From Artemia franciscana (lineage: Eukaryota; Arthropoda; Branchiopoda; Anostraca; Artemiidae), in the NCBI RefSeq assembly GCF_032884065.1, contig NC_088868.1:34002890-34066889 (forward strand): 64,000 nt of DNA. Direction: 5' to 3'. Every line of letters starts with the position of its first letter. Positions within the stretch are counted from its first letter, which is position 1. The notes under the pieces are model-generated. The model was not told the origin of the DNA. It did no database searches and saw only the letters and a program-made list of their open reading frames with translations. Positions 21,431 through 33,580 of this stretch are shown in pieces. Position numbers and translations under genes: made by a program.

Positions 21431-22500
21431 AAAGACCGCTGTTCTTGAACTGATTCCGGCTCACTCCTGCGAGTCTTAATCCTCCAACCAACCTCACCAG
21501 CATCAATACCTTCCCTTTGTTGTTGTTTCAAAGCATCATACTTCTTTTTCAACGCCAACTCAGCATCACTCCTGTCATGCACAATCCGAAAATACGTTGT
21601 GTTATTTTTTATTGTTGTACGTTGTGTTTATTGAAAATACGTTGTGTTGTGTTAATTATTGTTGTGTTATTGTATCTTTGCCGTCATGTTTATCTTTGTA
21701 TTGTAGTGTGTTATTATTTTATCTTTGTCTAGGCCTAGTTTTTCGAGCTTGTCTCCCCATGGGCCTATGTCATTTATATATATATATATATGTATGTGCG
21801 ATTAATAAATAAATGAACTTGAACGGAATCTTCTCCTTAAGCACAGCTTCTATGTTGGTATAAAGAAGGCGGCTGAATCAAGGTCTATTGGTGACTTAAA
21901 TATCAACTTAACTGGTCTATTTCTGTTAGCCTGCTTCCGACCCAACCGTACCAAAAAAGAACATTTAACGGAACAGCTCTGCATTATTTCATTATTAATA
22001 AACTGTAGATCAGGTTCATTCTGGAGTTTTTGACTTACCATCCCTTTTCTTCTAATCCGAACAATATAAGGTTTTTCTACTTTTGTATTGTATCACAGAA
22101 CTTGCGTTGCACTGCTTGAGTAGAATATGTAGAGGCTTTTACTTGGGTGCTCAAGGGATCTTCACATAGACTTTCCTTCACTTTTCAAACTTCCTGCATA
22201 ACCGCAACTTTTACTTCGCCTTTTGAGCATTTATCCGCAACTTTCGCTTCTAATTTCGACGTTTTTTCATCAACTGGTTTCAGTAGTGCTTAAAATTTGG
22301 TTTCCAGCTCATTTTGCAAATGTATTCTGAATTTAGCGAAAGATTCAATTACAATCTTCCTAATAACCTCAGGAGTAATATCCTGATCTTTTTGTTTGCA
22401 AACGAGACCAGCTTCAGAAGGGGATTTTTCCTCACTTGAGAGTTCTTTCCCAAAACGTCTTTTTAAACTTGCTTTTATTAGGGGCTGTGGTTTGCTTCTT
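21397..22500 (-). pseudogene. CR1-like LINE ORF1 (coiled-coil protein), decayed
   Basis: Upstream of and overlapping the ORF2 start. The minus strand gives a charged region rich in Glu and Lys (22450-22150), then NLILFGLEEK (about 22085), FLVRLGRKQANRNRPVKLIF (about 21955-21890), and the C-terminal basic region RSDAELALKKKYDALKQQQR (about 21570-21510) ending near 21400. This order matches the RRM-like/coiled-coil ORF1 of CR1/L2-type LINEs. Several stops, and a ~240-bp insertion splits it at 21595-21832. Upstream to 22860 is a 66-codon frame (22656-22856) that may be its N-terminus, unproven. Confidence 0.6.
21595..21832 (+). mobile_element. ~240-bp insertion within the CR1-like ORF1
   Basis: The ORF1 frame reads LKEKI up to 21832 and resumes with IVHDRSDAE below 21595. 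Between them is an AT-rich, non-coding block with four AATACGTTGTG/ACGTTGTGTT-type repeats at its left end, a (TA)n run near 21777-21791, and AATAAATAAATGAACTTGAAC at its right end. A plus-strand retroposed 3' end is the likely source. No clear target-site duplication (at most ATTC). Confidence 0.5.
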
Positions 22501-22529
22501 ACTTAGTTGTTGACACAGCTACAAACCAT

Positions 22530-23240
22530 GTTACTCTTTTGACTGTAGTTTCTTCCTGTTTTCAATCGTGAATATGCATTGCTGTGAAACGAGCAAAATA
22601 CTTGATTGTTTGTTTTTATTCATTTTCTCCCTATTGGATGTTGGCCTCTTCTTTTTCAAGGTTTATTCCTTTGGTTAAGAGTAAGAAAAGTATTAGAAAA
22701 ATAAATACGGCTAATACTTTCAGTTAGGCTATTGTAATAAATGTTATGCTTTTGCTGGGTAACATTAGATGGCGTTGATTGATATTTTCTTCTAAGAGAT
22801 GAATTTGATTTTCCTCCGGTTTTCCGTACCTTCTCATACAGTTTGTCACTGTTCAATTAAAATTAAAATGATGCTTTCCCTTGCATAATGAGTTTACTAT
22901 CCAATGAAGCTGTTCTTAGGGCTTTTGGGTCACCAATTAGAGGAGAGGACCCCCATAGATTTGTATGTATTGATTTCATGTATGCTTATTTCAAAAAGAA
23001 CTGAAAAAATCCTTGCCTTCCTCCTAATTTCCCGTGAGTTGACACCCCAGTAGGGCTTAAACCCCACCTTTGTCATTATCAACCGATTGATTATCGAACG
23101 ATTGTAAAGAAAAATTTGATTTTCTTTCAAATTGCTCTAGTGTTAGAGCCTTTGCTCTTGTACAGCTAATATTGAAAATTAAAACTTTAATATACAGGTC
23201 AGGATTTGCTGGAGTAGTAGCCTTCTTCATAAATATGGAG
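22530..23240. other. No recognised gene
   Basis: AT-rich sequence between two LINEs. Short minus-strand frames at 22656-22856 and 22930-23130 match no domain I recognise. Confidence 0.4.
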
Positions 23241-23244
23241 ATAT

Positions 23245-25432
23245 GGACAAATATTGATCCATGTTGATCAGGATGAGCGTGATTATGACCATCTCCCCCT
23301 ATCCCTCACTGTTACCCTTAATGCTACTGCTGAAAAGAACCTTCGTCCTAATTCTAAAAAATGGATTTCTAAAAGAGAATGGAACAAAGCTGACTGGCCT
23401 CTATATTTTTCCACACCTGTTAGCCTTCTATCAACGATTAAAGTCCCTTTTAATATGTTGTGTACAAGTGTTGGGTCCCCACAAGCCAGAATTCAGCTTA
23501 ATATTTATTATAGCCACACTGTATCGTGCTTAAAGAGGTCTGAAGAGGTAGCTGTTCCCCTATGTCGCTTTCGAGCACAAACAAGAAGTTCAATTTGGAA
23601 GAATGACCCAGAGCTCAAAACAATAAAAAATCGGGCTAAATTGTGGCTAAAAATTTGGATAACTTGCGGCCGCCCTTTAAGGGGTAATGTTTTCGATATT
23701 AAACAAAGAACAAAGCTTGATTTTAAACACTATCTTCGAAAAATTAGGTATAATGGTGCCAAATTTCCTAAGACTCTTAGCCAGTGGAAAAAAGTGATTA
23801 ATGTCGCGAAGTTCGATAGATCGCCTGCGGCCGACCGAATCCCTAATGTATCATGGATCAATCATTATAGTAACATTTTCGATACAGTGATATATGCGGT
23901 TCATTTTCGTTTTGCCAAGTTCTGTTCTAGCCTATTGCCTAAGAAAATCATTCAAGGTCAAGGTCATGTACCTCCCGTTTGTGTTGACCGTGTCAAAAGA
24001 AGTGTAGAGAGACTTAAATAGAAATCTTATGATATAGATGGCATCAGTGCTTTTCACCTCAATACCGAATCGGAGGAATTAGTTTATCACTTGCAGTTAC
24101 TTTTTCAGATGTGTTTATGCTCTTGTTTAGTCCCTGATTCTTTTTTAGTTGGTAACATTACGTCAATTTTGAAACGTGGTAAGGATCCAACTAGTTGCGC
24201 TTCGTATAGGCCTATTACGGTTGCTTGTACTTTAAGTAAAGTATTTGAATATGTTTTGCTCCCTGATCTCCTGTCTAATGTAGATTATATGTCTAATCAG
24301 TTTGGCTTCAAGCCGTATATAGGATGCCAACATGCTCATCGTGCTATAGTTTCGCTATTACTTGAAGCACATAAAAATGGTTTTGAAGTTCATTTTTGTG
24401 CACTCGATGTTACAAAAGCTTTTGATTCAATATGCCATAGCCAACTTTGGTATTCTTTAATCCAACTTGGTGCAAATGTGTCTATTATATCTACTCTTCG
24501 TTTTTGGTATGCTAATTCATATATTAGACTCAAGTCAGGTGACACCTACGATGGTAATCTCCCCATCCGTTCTGGTCTTAGGCAAGGAGGAGTCTGATTT
24601 CCTTATCTTTTTAATGCTTGTCTTTAAACTGTTTGCCACGTATTAATCCATTATGTTTTTTAGTCCTAACTAATCTTTCGTATATTGCATATGCAGATGA
24701 TTTACTTTTGATCAACCGCACTAAATCTAGCCTAATTAAGTCGACCCAGCTTGTTTCTAAGCCTTTTGAGGAAGTCGGCCTCAAACTTCATACTGAAAAA
24801 TGTGAATATTTAGTTTTTAATGCTAAGCATCAAAGTAGTGATCTTGATTGTGGTTATTTTTCAGTTAAGCTTGTTTCTTCGATTTAGTGGCTTGGTTTCT
24901 CGATTTTGTTTCTTCGAGTTAGTGTATTTGTTCATCTTTATCGGCTTTTCGATCCTGTGGACTTAATGATATTAAAAGTAAACTTAAAATTGGGTACGCG
25001 AAAATTGTCCCGAACCGAGGCAGATTTTCATGACAGGCTTTATTCTATATATTGCGATCATTCTATATTGTTTCTGGCCGGTTTGCGCCCGTTTTTTAAT
25101 AATCAAAATTTTCAAGGTATAAGAGTAATAAAGGTATAAATTTTCAAGGTATTTTCGTTATTGTAAATATCTATTGGATCTGCCACGATCTTATAGAAAT
25201 CAGAAGATTATCTGAAAGTTTTGTGCCACTGATATTATTTTTCTTTATAAAAAAAATCTATGCTAGATTAGGTGCTGAGGCCTGTCAACGCTTGGATCCT
25301 TACCACCCTTTGATTAGACTGTATTATTGTATTGTTTGTGTTATTCTGTTTTTCTTTCCTTAATGTCTTTACTCCGCTTAAATTGTCAAAACAAGTGGGT
25401 AACAATAAATTATTATTATTAATTATTAATAT
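23245..25432 (+). pseudogene. Two-ORF zinc-knuckle LINE family, copy 1 (5'-truncated ORF2)
   Basis: Starts at the very end of the endonuclease (ERDYDHLPLSLTV, 23280; compare the SDHLPL motif) with an open linker to 24021. RT: PDSFLVGNITSILKRGKDPT (24135), SYRPITVACTLSKVFEYV (24210), FGFKPYIGCQHAHRAI (24300), motif A CALDVTKAFDSI (24400), motif B RSGLRQGG (24565), then a stop at 24596, then a shifted frame with SYIAYADDLLLINRTKSSL (24680-24735). The tail is AATAAATTATTATTATTAATT at about 25410-25432. At least one stop and two frameshifts. Same family as 26.7-29.9 kb and 56-59.8 kb. Confidence 0.8.
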
Positions 25433-26700
25433 CTGCTAGTGTTTTGCTCTTTAATGTTAGAAAGTGGAGATTTTAATTGCTGACGAAAGTTGATTAATAC
25501 TTCACTTTATCTGCTGAAGTCTCTTCTCGTACTCTTTTAAAATAGATGTTCAAAGATGCCTTATCATATTCTAGGATAGAGACCTACTGCCTCAAAATAA
25601 GAATTCCTAATAAAGGAAAAAAGCTGCAGTTCGCTTTTCTAAGTTACCCAATAGGTTAATTACTGGTTGACTATCCCATGATGCTATCCTTGGGGCTTAA
25701 ACTTCACCTTAGGCAACCATATGCACAGGCCAAAATATGATGAACAGCTCTAGTAAAAGATGAATTACAAAATTTATAGCAACGAGTGGTACATCTAATT
25801 CGAAAAAACGTAGGAGGAGGCCAAAATATATCATTAAAAAACTAAGGGTTGCACTTTTGTTGTTTTCTTTCGACTGAAAATAGCAAAAAGGGAAATTTTA
25901 CAACATTGATACCAAAAAATGGTATTTTTCAAAATTCAGCGAGCAAGCACATCTGCCCTCAAATTGGGGCGACCGATAGCAGTCTCTATAGGGTAAAGTC
26001 CTGAATGTGAACTTGAGAGAATTGAACAGACCATGAAAAGCATACTTGCAGGAGTTGAAGGTATGAGTTAATACTCCAAAAAGCCAAGTGCCTTTGATCT
26101 TTGAAAATTGGGTTGTAAAAAAATAGATATTAAAAATAAATGTTGTAAATTCAACTTTAATCGAAATCATAGACGTTCCTCATTGGCAAGACGTAAAATC
26201 TAAAAAACAAACAAATCTCAAAATTAAAAAAAAAAAGTAAAGTAAAATAAAATTTACAAAAATGGTTTTAGTCTGTTCAGACTTGACATATGGCACTTAG
26301 TGTCATTGCCTTGACATTTCAAGGTTTATAGGCCTTTTCTTGTTATTTCCTATATTTTCATACAATTCACCTAATTTTCAAAAAAAAATAGTTGTAAAAA
26401 AATGGTAGCAATGAATATCCTCATTTCTTTGCAAGTAGCTCAGACTGAATAATTTCCAGATGAAGTAATTTTTTTTGCTATAAATTAGGCTTTTTTGGTG
26501 CAACGAGTTACCCTATCGAATCTAATTTGGAGAAAAAAATAACGCCTGACAATGCTCATGATCTCAATCCTCTTACTGTGCCTCCCATGAATGGCCGCCT
26601 CTCCCACTAAAGACTGTTCTATTAGAGACCATAGTGATAAAAAAAACCACCCACTCTACTACTGAAAGATTCTGTCTGCCGTAAGAAAGAACTTGATAAG
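25433..26700. other. No recognised gene
   Basis: AT-rich spacer between two LINE copies. A 90-codon minus frame (25898-26170) has no recognisable motif. Confidence 0.4.
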
Positions 26701-27255
26701 ACAGGGTGTGCAAATATTCGTTATGTTAAAGCGACTAAGGCTAGTGTTATGGTATCGGTACCATGTCAAGATGCATCGAAGCTCAGTTGTGATCTAAAGG
26801 TTAATTTTCCTGAAAGCATAATAACTTCCAAGCCTCGGCGATGTTTTGGAATTATCAGAAGTGTTGACATTGATTTTGATGTTAGTGCCTACACATCGGA
26901 CTTTCCGGGTATAACCGAGTTTAATCGGCTGGCAAAATCGCAAACTCTAAGAGTTATTTTTCAGATTGAAGAATACCTGCACTTTTACATCACACATGGT
27001 ATCAAATTGGGTTATGAGCTTTTCCGAGTAGAACGTGATCGTATTCAGCCTATGCGTTGTATTACATGTCAAAGTTTTAACCAGGGTCAAAATCAATATA
27101 AATCTGAATGTTTCAAATGTGCCCAATGTAGCGGTAATCGCATTTCGACTAAAGACTCCCCGTGTCAAGCGCCAGTTAAATGTGCCAGTTGTGGCTCGAA
27201 TGATTATCCAGTTTACAGCTTTAGGTGTCCGATTTTAAAGAAATTTTGTAAATGA
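26700..27255 (+). pseudogene. Two-ORF LINE family, copy 2: ORF1 with zinc knuckles
   Basis: The open frame 26749-27255 encodes the C-terminal half of a Gag-like ORF1 protein. It carries RPRRCFGII-like basic sequence, the YELFRVERDRIQPMRC block, and two to three Cys-rich knuckles (C-IT-C, C-FK-C-AQC, C-ASC). The first knuckle lacks its His, having Gln where the related copy at 58.9 kb has a His. The stop overlaps the next start as ATGA (27252-27255). The 5' part, before about 26700, is missing or unrecognisable. Confidence 0.65.
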
Positions 27256-29872
27256 ATGTATTACTTCGTGTTACGTCCTTTAATTCAAGTGGTGTGTTAG
27301 GGAAATTACCTGTACTTCATGGTTTTTTGAATGAAAAACCATCGTTATTATGTCTTCAAGAACACACCTCCTTAATCATTCGTTGAATCTGCTTTCTAGT
27401 TTGTCTACTCAGCATGATATTTTTGCTGTTCCCGCTAGGGCGACTGGTGGGCGTCCCCCCGGTGGTTTAGCTACTATGTTACCCAAGTCTTTTAATGCAA
27501 TTATTCTAGCAATTGATGCAAATTTTTTTAGCTTGTAGTTTTTCAAACGTAGTTTTAATTAATTGTTACTTTCCAACTGATTACCATGATGATATTTCTT
27601 TTGATGCGTTTACTCAATGCTGTTTTAATCTTAGTCGTTTTGTCTCTAGATTACAGTCGAATTTGCATACGTATATTTTAGGTGATTTTAACCGTGATCC
27701 AAACATAGCGAATGAACGGGATATAATTTTATCGTCTTGTCTTCCAAATTTTTCTGTTTTAAAGAAGTCCCAGGATTTTACTTATATTCAATGGAGTGGT
27801 AGTACAACTAATATTGATCATGTTTTTTTCTTCTAACCCAAATGATCCTTTGCCTGTGGTTATTGCAATCAAAGATTTTCCCGTTAGTGACCACATGCCG
27901 CTTCAGTTCCTTTTACCCCCTTTGCCTTCTCGTCCTTTCGCAGTTCGTGTTTCAGGTAATAAGCTTCCTAAATTTTTTGATCGGATCGGATAATCCTTTT
28001 TTGGTAAATTCTAATAAGGCGGCAAAACAAGCGTATTGGGAATGGCGGGCGCTTGGTAAACCTAGAGACTCACATCCAGCTTTTTTGCTAATGAAAAAGA
28101 GAAAGACCAAAATTCCAAGCGGAGCTCCGCCAAGTATCTTCAAACATTGATAAGGACAAAGGCAAGAATCTCCTTTGGAAAGTTTTCCGAGGCAATAGGC
28201 GGACTAACATGCCTGATACTAATTCCACACCATCGCTAAAAGAGTGGGAAAATCACTTTTCTAAGTTGTCGACTTCGCACGATTCTAACAGTGTTGTGTT
28301 GCAATTAGATGAAAGGTTGAAGAATTTTTCAACTGATTACAGGATATCTGAGGATATGTTATGTAAAGCTATCAAAACGTTAAAGTCGGATAAGGATCAT
28401 GATGGCGTATTTTCCAATCACTTCAAACTTGCTCCTTCTTCTTTTCTTATTACTCTACTGGCATTTTACAATCTATTGCTTACTACTGGTTTAGTACCAT
28501 CGCCATTCTATATTGGCATAGTTACGCCTATTCCTAAGAACGGGAAGAAAGACTTGTCATCTTGCAGTTACTGGAGGCCAATTACTAAGGGTTCTATGAT
28601 TGGGAAAGTGTTTGATTTGTGTTTGAAGGATCTTCTTGGAATTCTCGACATTGGTTCTAATCATGTTGGTTTCAAGAGAGGTTTGGGATGTGACCACGTC
28701 CATGCATCTTTCAGCAAAGTTATTGAAGAAGCGAGAATCTCTGGTCAACCGGTATATGCCCTCTTGGTTGACATCAAAGGGGACTTTGATAACATTTCTC
28801 AAACATCTGCACTGCTCGCTTTAATCCATGCTGGATTGCCCCTAGCTGTCATTCGAGTCCTTCGCTCTTGGAATTCTGGATTAAAGATCCGTATTTGTCC
28901 GCGTTCGTCTTTATCTCAGTCCAACTTAATTCAAATGGGTAGAGGAATTAGACAAGGAGGAATTATTTCTCCTTATATATTCAATTCATGTTTAGCTACT
29001 GCCCTTAATTCTCTTTCCAGCTCTTTTGTTTCATTATCTCAAAATCTGTCTTACATTGCATATGCTGATGACATTATCCTTCTAAGCCGCTCCAAGTCTA
29101 GTCTTGTTTCTAATTTTAATATTTTAATTAATTGTTTAGAAGGTTTTGGGCCTTTCTATCAGTTTTGAAAAATGTCAATTTTTGGTTGTAAATTGTTTAG
29201 GAAAATGTCAGTGCGACTCTCGATTGCGGCAATAGTGTTATTTTCCAGTCGTCACCAATAGTCACTTATTTGGGATTACCTTATGCTGCTTCGAAAAGAG
29301 ATTTTAAACCAGTCCTGGTTCAGCATGTTCAGATGAAACTACGCAAGGCATTTGGTCTTTTAATTCGTTTTCGGGGTCTTTACGTCGAGACGTCCTTGGT
29401 CGTATGTATAGCGCTGTTGCTCTGCCTCACGTATTGTTCCCATCCCTCCTCTTCCATAATTTCAGACCTTCTGATCTTTCGCCCATCAAAGTTTCTCATT
29501 TTAAATTTTGCAAACTTTTACTTGTTTTCCCCCTTTCTTTTAGCAACACAGAGATTGTTTTAAAGCTTAAAGTGAAGGATCCTGTAGTCTGTATAAAGAA
29601 AAAATATGAAACATTTGAAGACAAGGCGAAAATTATCCTTTTAGGCCACAATTTATTTCCATTTTTTAGTAACAGTTCTGGCTCTTGATGATTTACAGGC
29701 GAAATTATTTAGCAAGTGTTTTTGTATCTTTTTTTTCTCTTTTTAAGTGTTTGATCAATATTTGATATTTTTTATTGTAAGCGTTATCATTTGTTTTTTC
29801 TTTATATTTATATTGTAGCTTAATCCTCATTTTTTGAGGGAAATAAAGAAAATTAATAAATAAATAAATATT
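27252..29872 (+). pseudogene. Two-ORF LINE family, copy 2: ORF2 (endonuclease plus RT)
   Basis: The ORF2 start ATG at 27252 overlaps the ORF1 stop. Endonuclease: FNSSGVLGKLPVL (27280), LLCLQEHTS (27350, catalytic Glu), YILGDFNRDPN (27675), DHMPLQF (27890). RT: an open frame from 28209 to 29168 with GIVTPIPKNGKKD (28520), a YWRPITKGSMIGKVFD block, GFKRGLGC (28670), motif A LLVDIKGDFDNI (28764), motif B GRGIRQGGIISPYIFN (28941), and motif C SYIAYADDIILLSRSKSSL (29050). The frame then shifts, but tail homology runs to about 29690. It ends in (AATA)n at about 29852-29872. Stops occur only in the endonuclease and tail; the RT core is open, so this is a fairly young relic. Confidence 0.8.
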
Positions 29873-31190
29873 TACGAATGTATATAACTGTTTAATCTAC
29901 ATCGAAATCCATTATTCTTGTTATATGTCACAAAAATTTTAAGTTAAACATAAGTATTCCTTCAACAACTGTAACTTTGTTACTTTTTTTGTTCTACAAG
30001 TTTGCATAAAGGTGAATAATAACTACCCTAATAATGAATAAATCCTCCCCTCCTCAAAACATAACTGCTTTGTGGGCCCCTAGCATGTGTGGTATATAAA
30101 TTACACTTGTACCTAATTAGCACCAAAAACAGTAGCCCATTGTTAAAGAATTTAACATACCCCTGAATTACACCCTACATCTAGGCAGCAGACATTTTCT
30201 GGCAATCTTTTGGACAAGTTAGTCCAAAATTCATCTGACAATGCTGTCATTCTATTACTGGCTGGGTTGAATTGATAATAGTTAATGAAATTGCCGTATT
30301 GAGCAGCACCTGGTTCAGATTTCTCGATCATGGTATATTTGTCTTCACTTTAACCTGTAAATAAGAACTGGTATATATAATCATTGGAACTGTTTTAAAT
30401 AATGGAAAGAAATCACAGGGACAGGCACTTCAACAGTATATTGGGAATTCCCAGCACGGAAATGCCCCTCTAAAAGGATTCTTAAGGAACGTTTAGTTAA
30501 GAATTAAACATTAAAGGTTTTTTTTCCTTTTCCCTCTGTGGAGTTGATGTCACATGAGTTTTTTTTTCATGATATATGAAGGTCTTTTTTGCACTTGACT
30601 CCCAGGGCTTAGGCATGGTCCTTTTTTTTAATCTTTTATGTTGTTTGACGATTGATCCTTTTTTGGTTGTTTTTTTATCCCCCTTGTATCCCTGGCCATG
30701 GATACTTTCGAGGAGGAATAAGAGTATTGTCTTTCTTGATTGTTTTATTGTTGAATAAAACTCGGAACTCATTAGTGCATGGGCAATCAAAATATTACGT
30801 AGAAAAACTATCAAACTATCAACTTGGTACTAAATCTTACAATATATATTTTTTATCTCACATTCTCTTAAAGTACCAAGGACGAAAAATTGAATAATTT
30901 TCTACTCCTTGGACCCATTTTGAGTATATTTATACCTGAAAACTATAATTCTGCAATATTTTTCTTTTGGTTGTTACAAAATTATGTTTTTGGGGCAGTA
31001 TATAACTTTTGTCAGTAGTGTCAAACAGTAAAAATAAATAAGCACAGCTAATTTAGTTAAATCTGATCATAACTCCACCTCAAGATGGTTGTTTGATTCC
31101 CTTCTGACAGTCCTAAGCCTGGAAAAGAAGGAGGGATGGGCATTGGCATAGCAAGCTATCCCCATAAAATAAAGCCCGCTAAAAAAACGT
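29873..31190. other. No recognised gene
   Basis: AT-rich. The 30497-30814 minus frame and the plus frames at 30576-30897 are low-complexity opposites of each other and have no recognisable motif. Confidence 0.4.
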
Positions 31191-31229
31191 CAACAATAGG
31201 CCACGGATCCTCGATCTGATTACAACTCA

Positions 31230-32335
31230 TGTAAGCCCCCAGAAAAAAATTTTTGAACGCGAACAAAGCATTAGATTGGCATATGGAATGTCAAAACCAT
31301 GTCATTGGTGTCAAAAACCAAACAAGTCCTCCATAAATTCGTGAAGTTTGAACTTGACATAGTCGACAGCTCAAAAGCAAGATGGAAAGGCTGCGACAAG
31401 AAGGAAACCAAAGCTGACCGCGATATTTAATTGTATACAGCGGAAAAACTGAGAGTCGCGTTGCCGAAGTTGCAGCAGCAATATTAGGGTATTACACCTA
31501 TTAGGGTATTACACCAGGGTATTACAATATTAGGCTATGAACACCCTATGCCCATGGAAACTGGTCAATAAACGAATTTTGTACTTAAGATATACTTCTT
31601 ATACGCTAAATTGTCTTTGATTGTGCACTCTGCACCCACAATGATAAAGATGACACCATTAAAGATGAGTTCTATGATGACCTTCAGTCAGTGATAAATT
31701 TGATCTTCTCCACAACGTCACCTGTGTTGCAGGAAACGTGTTGCAAAAGTTGGCCAAGACAGATCCTACTGACCTGGAGTGACAGAACATCACAGACTTG
31801 GTAGTATAAACGAAAATATTGGTCGACTTTTCTGCTTTGCCATGCTGAACGATTTGCGAATTGGTGATATACTCTTTCAACAAAAAAACATACACAAATA
31901 CACTTGGAAATACACGGATAGAACCATCAAAAATCAAATCGAGCATTGACCAATTCACAAGAGGTGGCGGACGAGCTTAAAAGATGTTTGAAATTTAAGA
32001 GGTGCTGACATGGGTTGAGATCACGAACTGGTAGCCACTGCACTGAAACTGAAGTTAAATAATCAGAAACAGAAGACGTGCATACAGTAGTTTTGATATA
32101 GCAAAATAAGTGACAAGGAAGTCCAATCTTTGTTTTATATAAAACTTTCTATTAAAATTGAAGCCCTCGATGACATCCCAAAAGACGTTGAGGAAGCCTG
32201 AGAGACGACTTGCAAAAACTACACGGATTACAGCTAAAGAAACCCGGTTAAGCAACAGCGGGTGTCTGCAAAGACCTGGGATCTCATAGCAAATTACAAG
32301 AAACTGATCAGGGGCGGAAGATCTAGAGTGAAACC
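31230..32335 (+). pseudogene. BovB/RTE-like LINE endonuclease relic
   Basis: Broken frames carry IRLGIWNVKTMSLVSKTKQV (31270) and KFELDIVDSSKARWKGC (31345). Near 31880 is HKYTWKYTDRTIKNQIEH, the 'T-W-x-S-P-D-G-R-T-x-N-Q-I-D-H' block of BovB/RTE endonucleases. It is followed by RWRTSLKDV (31965) and an LRGADMG-DHELVATALKLKL block (31998-32055, the S-D-H motif degraded), then a linker. No RT follows. Distinct from the RTE-type family at 6.5, 33.6 and 50.4 kb. Many stops. Confidence 0.65.
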
Positions 32336-32394
32336 TTGGGGGGGGGCAATGTGACAAGGGCACCAATAATTGACCAAATTGACAAACTTTTAAT

Positions 32395-32607
32395 TAAAAT
32401 TCTATGACTTCTAGGGGGTCTTTCCCCCTTTTTTCGAAAATCAAACAATTTTTATCAGGTTCGTATCTTTGGATGGGTAAGTATATATTTGGAATCAGTA
32501 TAATAAGCCAATTCTTTTGATATTTCTATTGGTATCAAAATTCTGTTTTTTAAAGCTCGGTTACTATTGCGCCGGGTAGCTCCTTACTTACAGTTCGTTA
32601 CCACGAA
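32395..32607 (+). repeat. Dispersed repeat family, 3' end (copy 3)
   Basis: Matches 55545-55747: GGTTCGTATCTTTGGATGGGT, CTATTGGTATCAAA and GGTTACTATTG-GCCGGGT-GCTCCTTACT, ending in the palindrome CAGTTCGTTACCACGAACTG. Only the 3' third of the family is present. Confidence 0.75.
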
Positions 32608-33580
32608 CTGTTTAAATATCCATCAAAATCCAAAAAGAGATCCTTGAAACATTAATAGTTTTTTCTTTGCTACCAAAAGTAATGTATTCATAAAACCTTA
32701 CAGTTTCCTGAAATGTAATTAAACCAATACAAAAGGTTTTTCAACTAGAGCAGTTTTAAAACTTAAAATAAATATAAATTACTCTTTATATAAGGGGGAC
32801 TGCGCCCTTCTCAACACTTTGTTCATTAAACAAAAGTTTTTCAGAGCTTTCAAAAAATCTTAAAATGCCAAACTCCACAGTAAAGAGTAGGGAGCTAAGG
32901 AGCAGACAGCCCCCTTCATAAAAAAATATTCTCTTCAAATAGGTTCCAAATTTGTTCCGTGCTTTCAGTTGAAAAGTTCTTTTTTTTATTTAATTTCACA
33001 TTGTTTTCCAAATCATATCCATGCCTAACCAAGATATAATTTGTGGTACCGGTTCCTTAAATTCCTGGTTAATTGCTTTTAAAATGTGTAAATAAATAAT
33101 CGTACGTTCATTAGTATCGCCCTACGTTTAAACTTGCAATTTCAATTTTGGATAAAATTTGAATATCCTTAAAAAATTGACGATCAATAGTAATTTTGGC
33201 GAAAAGTCCTTGTTATTATTACTACTAAAGAATTACGTGTGGATAAAAAGGAATATCATTGTTTGTATGGATGGAAATTCTGTGAGACTTTTGATCTTCT
33301 ACATAACTGAAGTCATCACAACCTCTGCGATAAATACATTACATACATTCATTTAAATACATTGAAGTACTTCATATAAATAGAAAAATATTACTATTTA
33401 ACATTGCTGAAAACTAAGTTCCTAGCAGTATTTGCCACCCCAAATAAATTTCCTGGCGGGGCTGATGATGACCTGTCTTGCCTTTTCCACCTATGTGCCT
33501 TTAGATATGGGAATGTATAATTTAGCTGAATAGAGAAACACTTTAATTGATTCCTACTCCCCCCTACCTCTTTTAAAATT
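32608..33580. other. No recognised gene
   Basis: AT-rich sequence; possibly further repeat sequence after the hairpin, but no second copy in the window to prove it. Confidence 0.35.
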
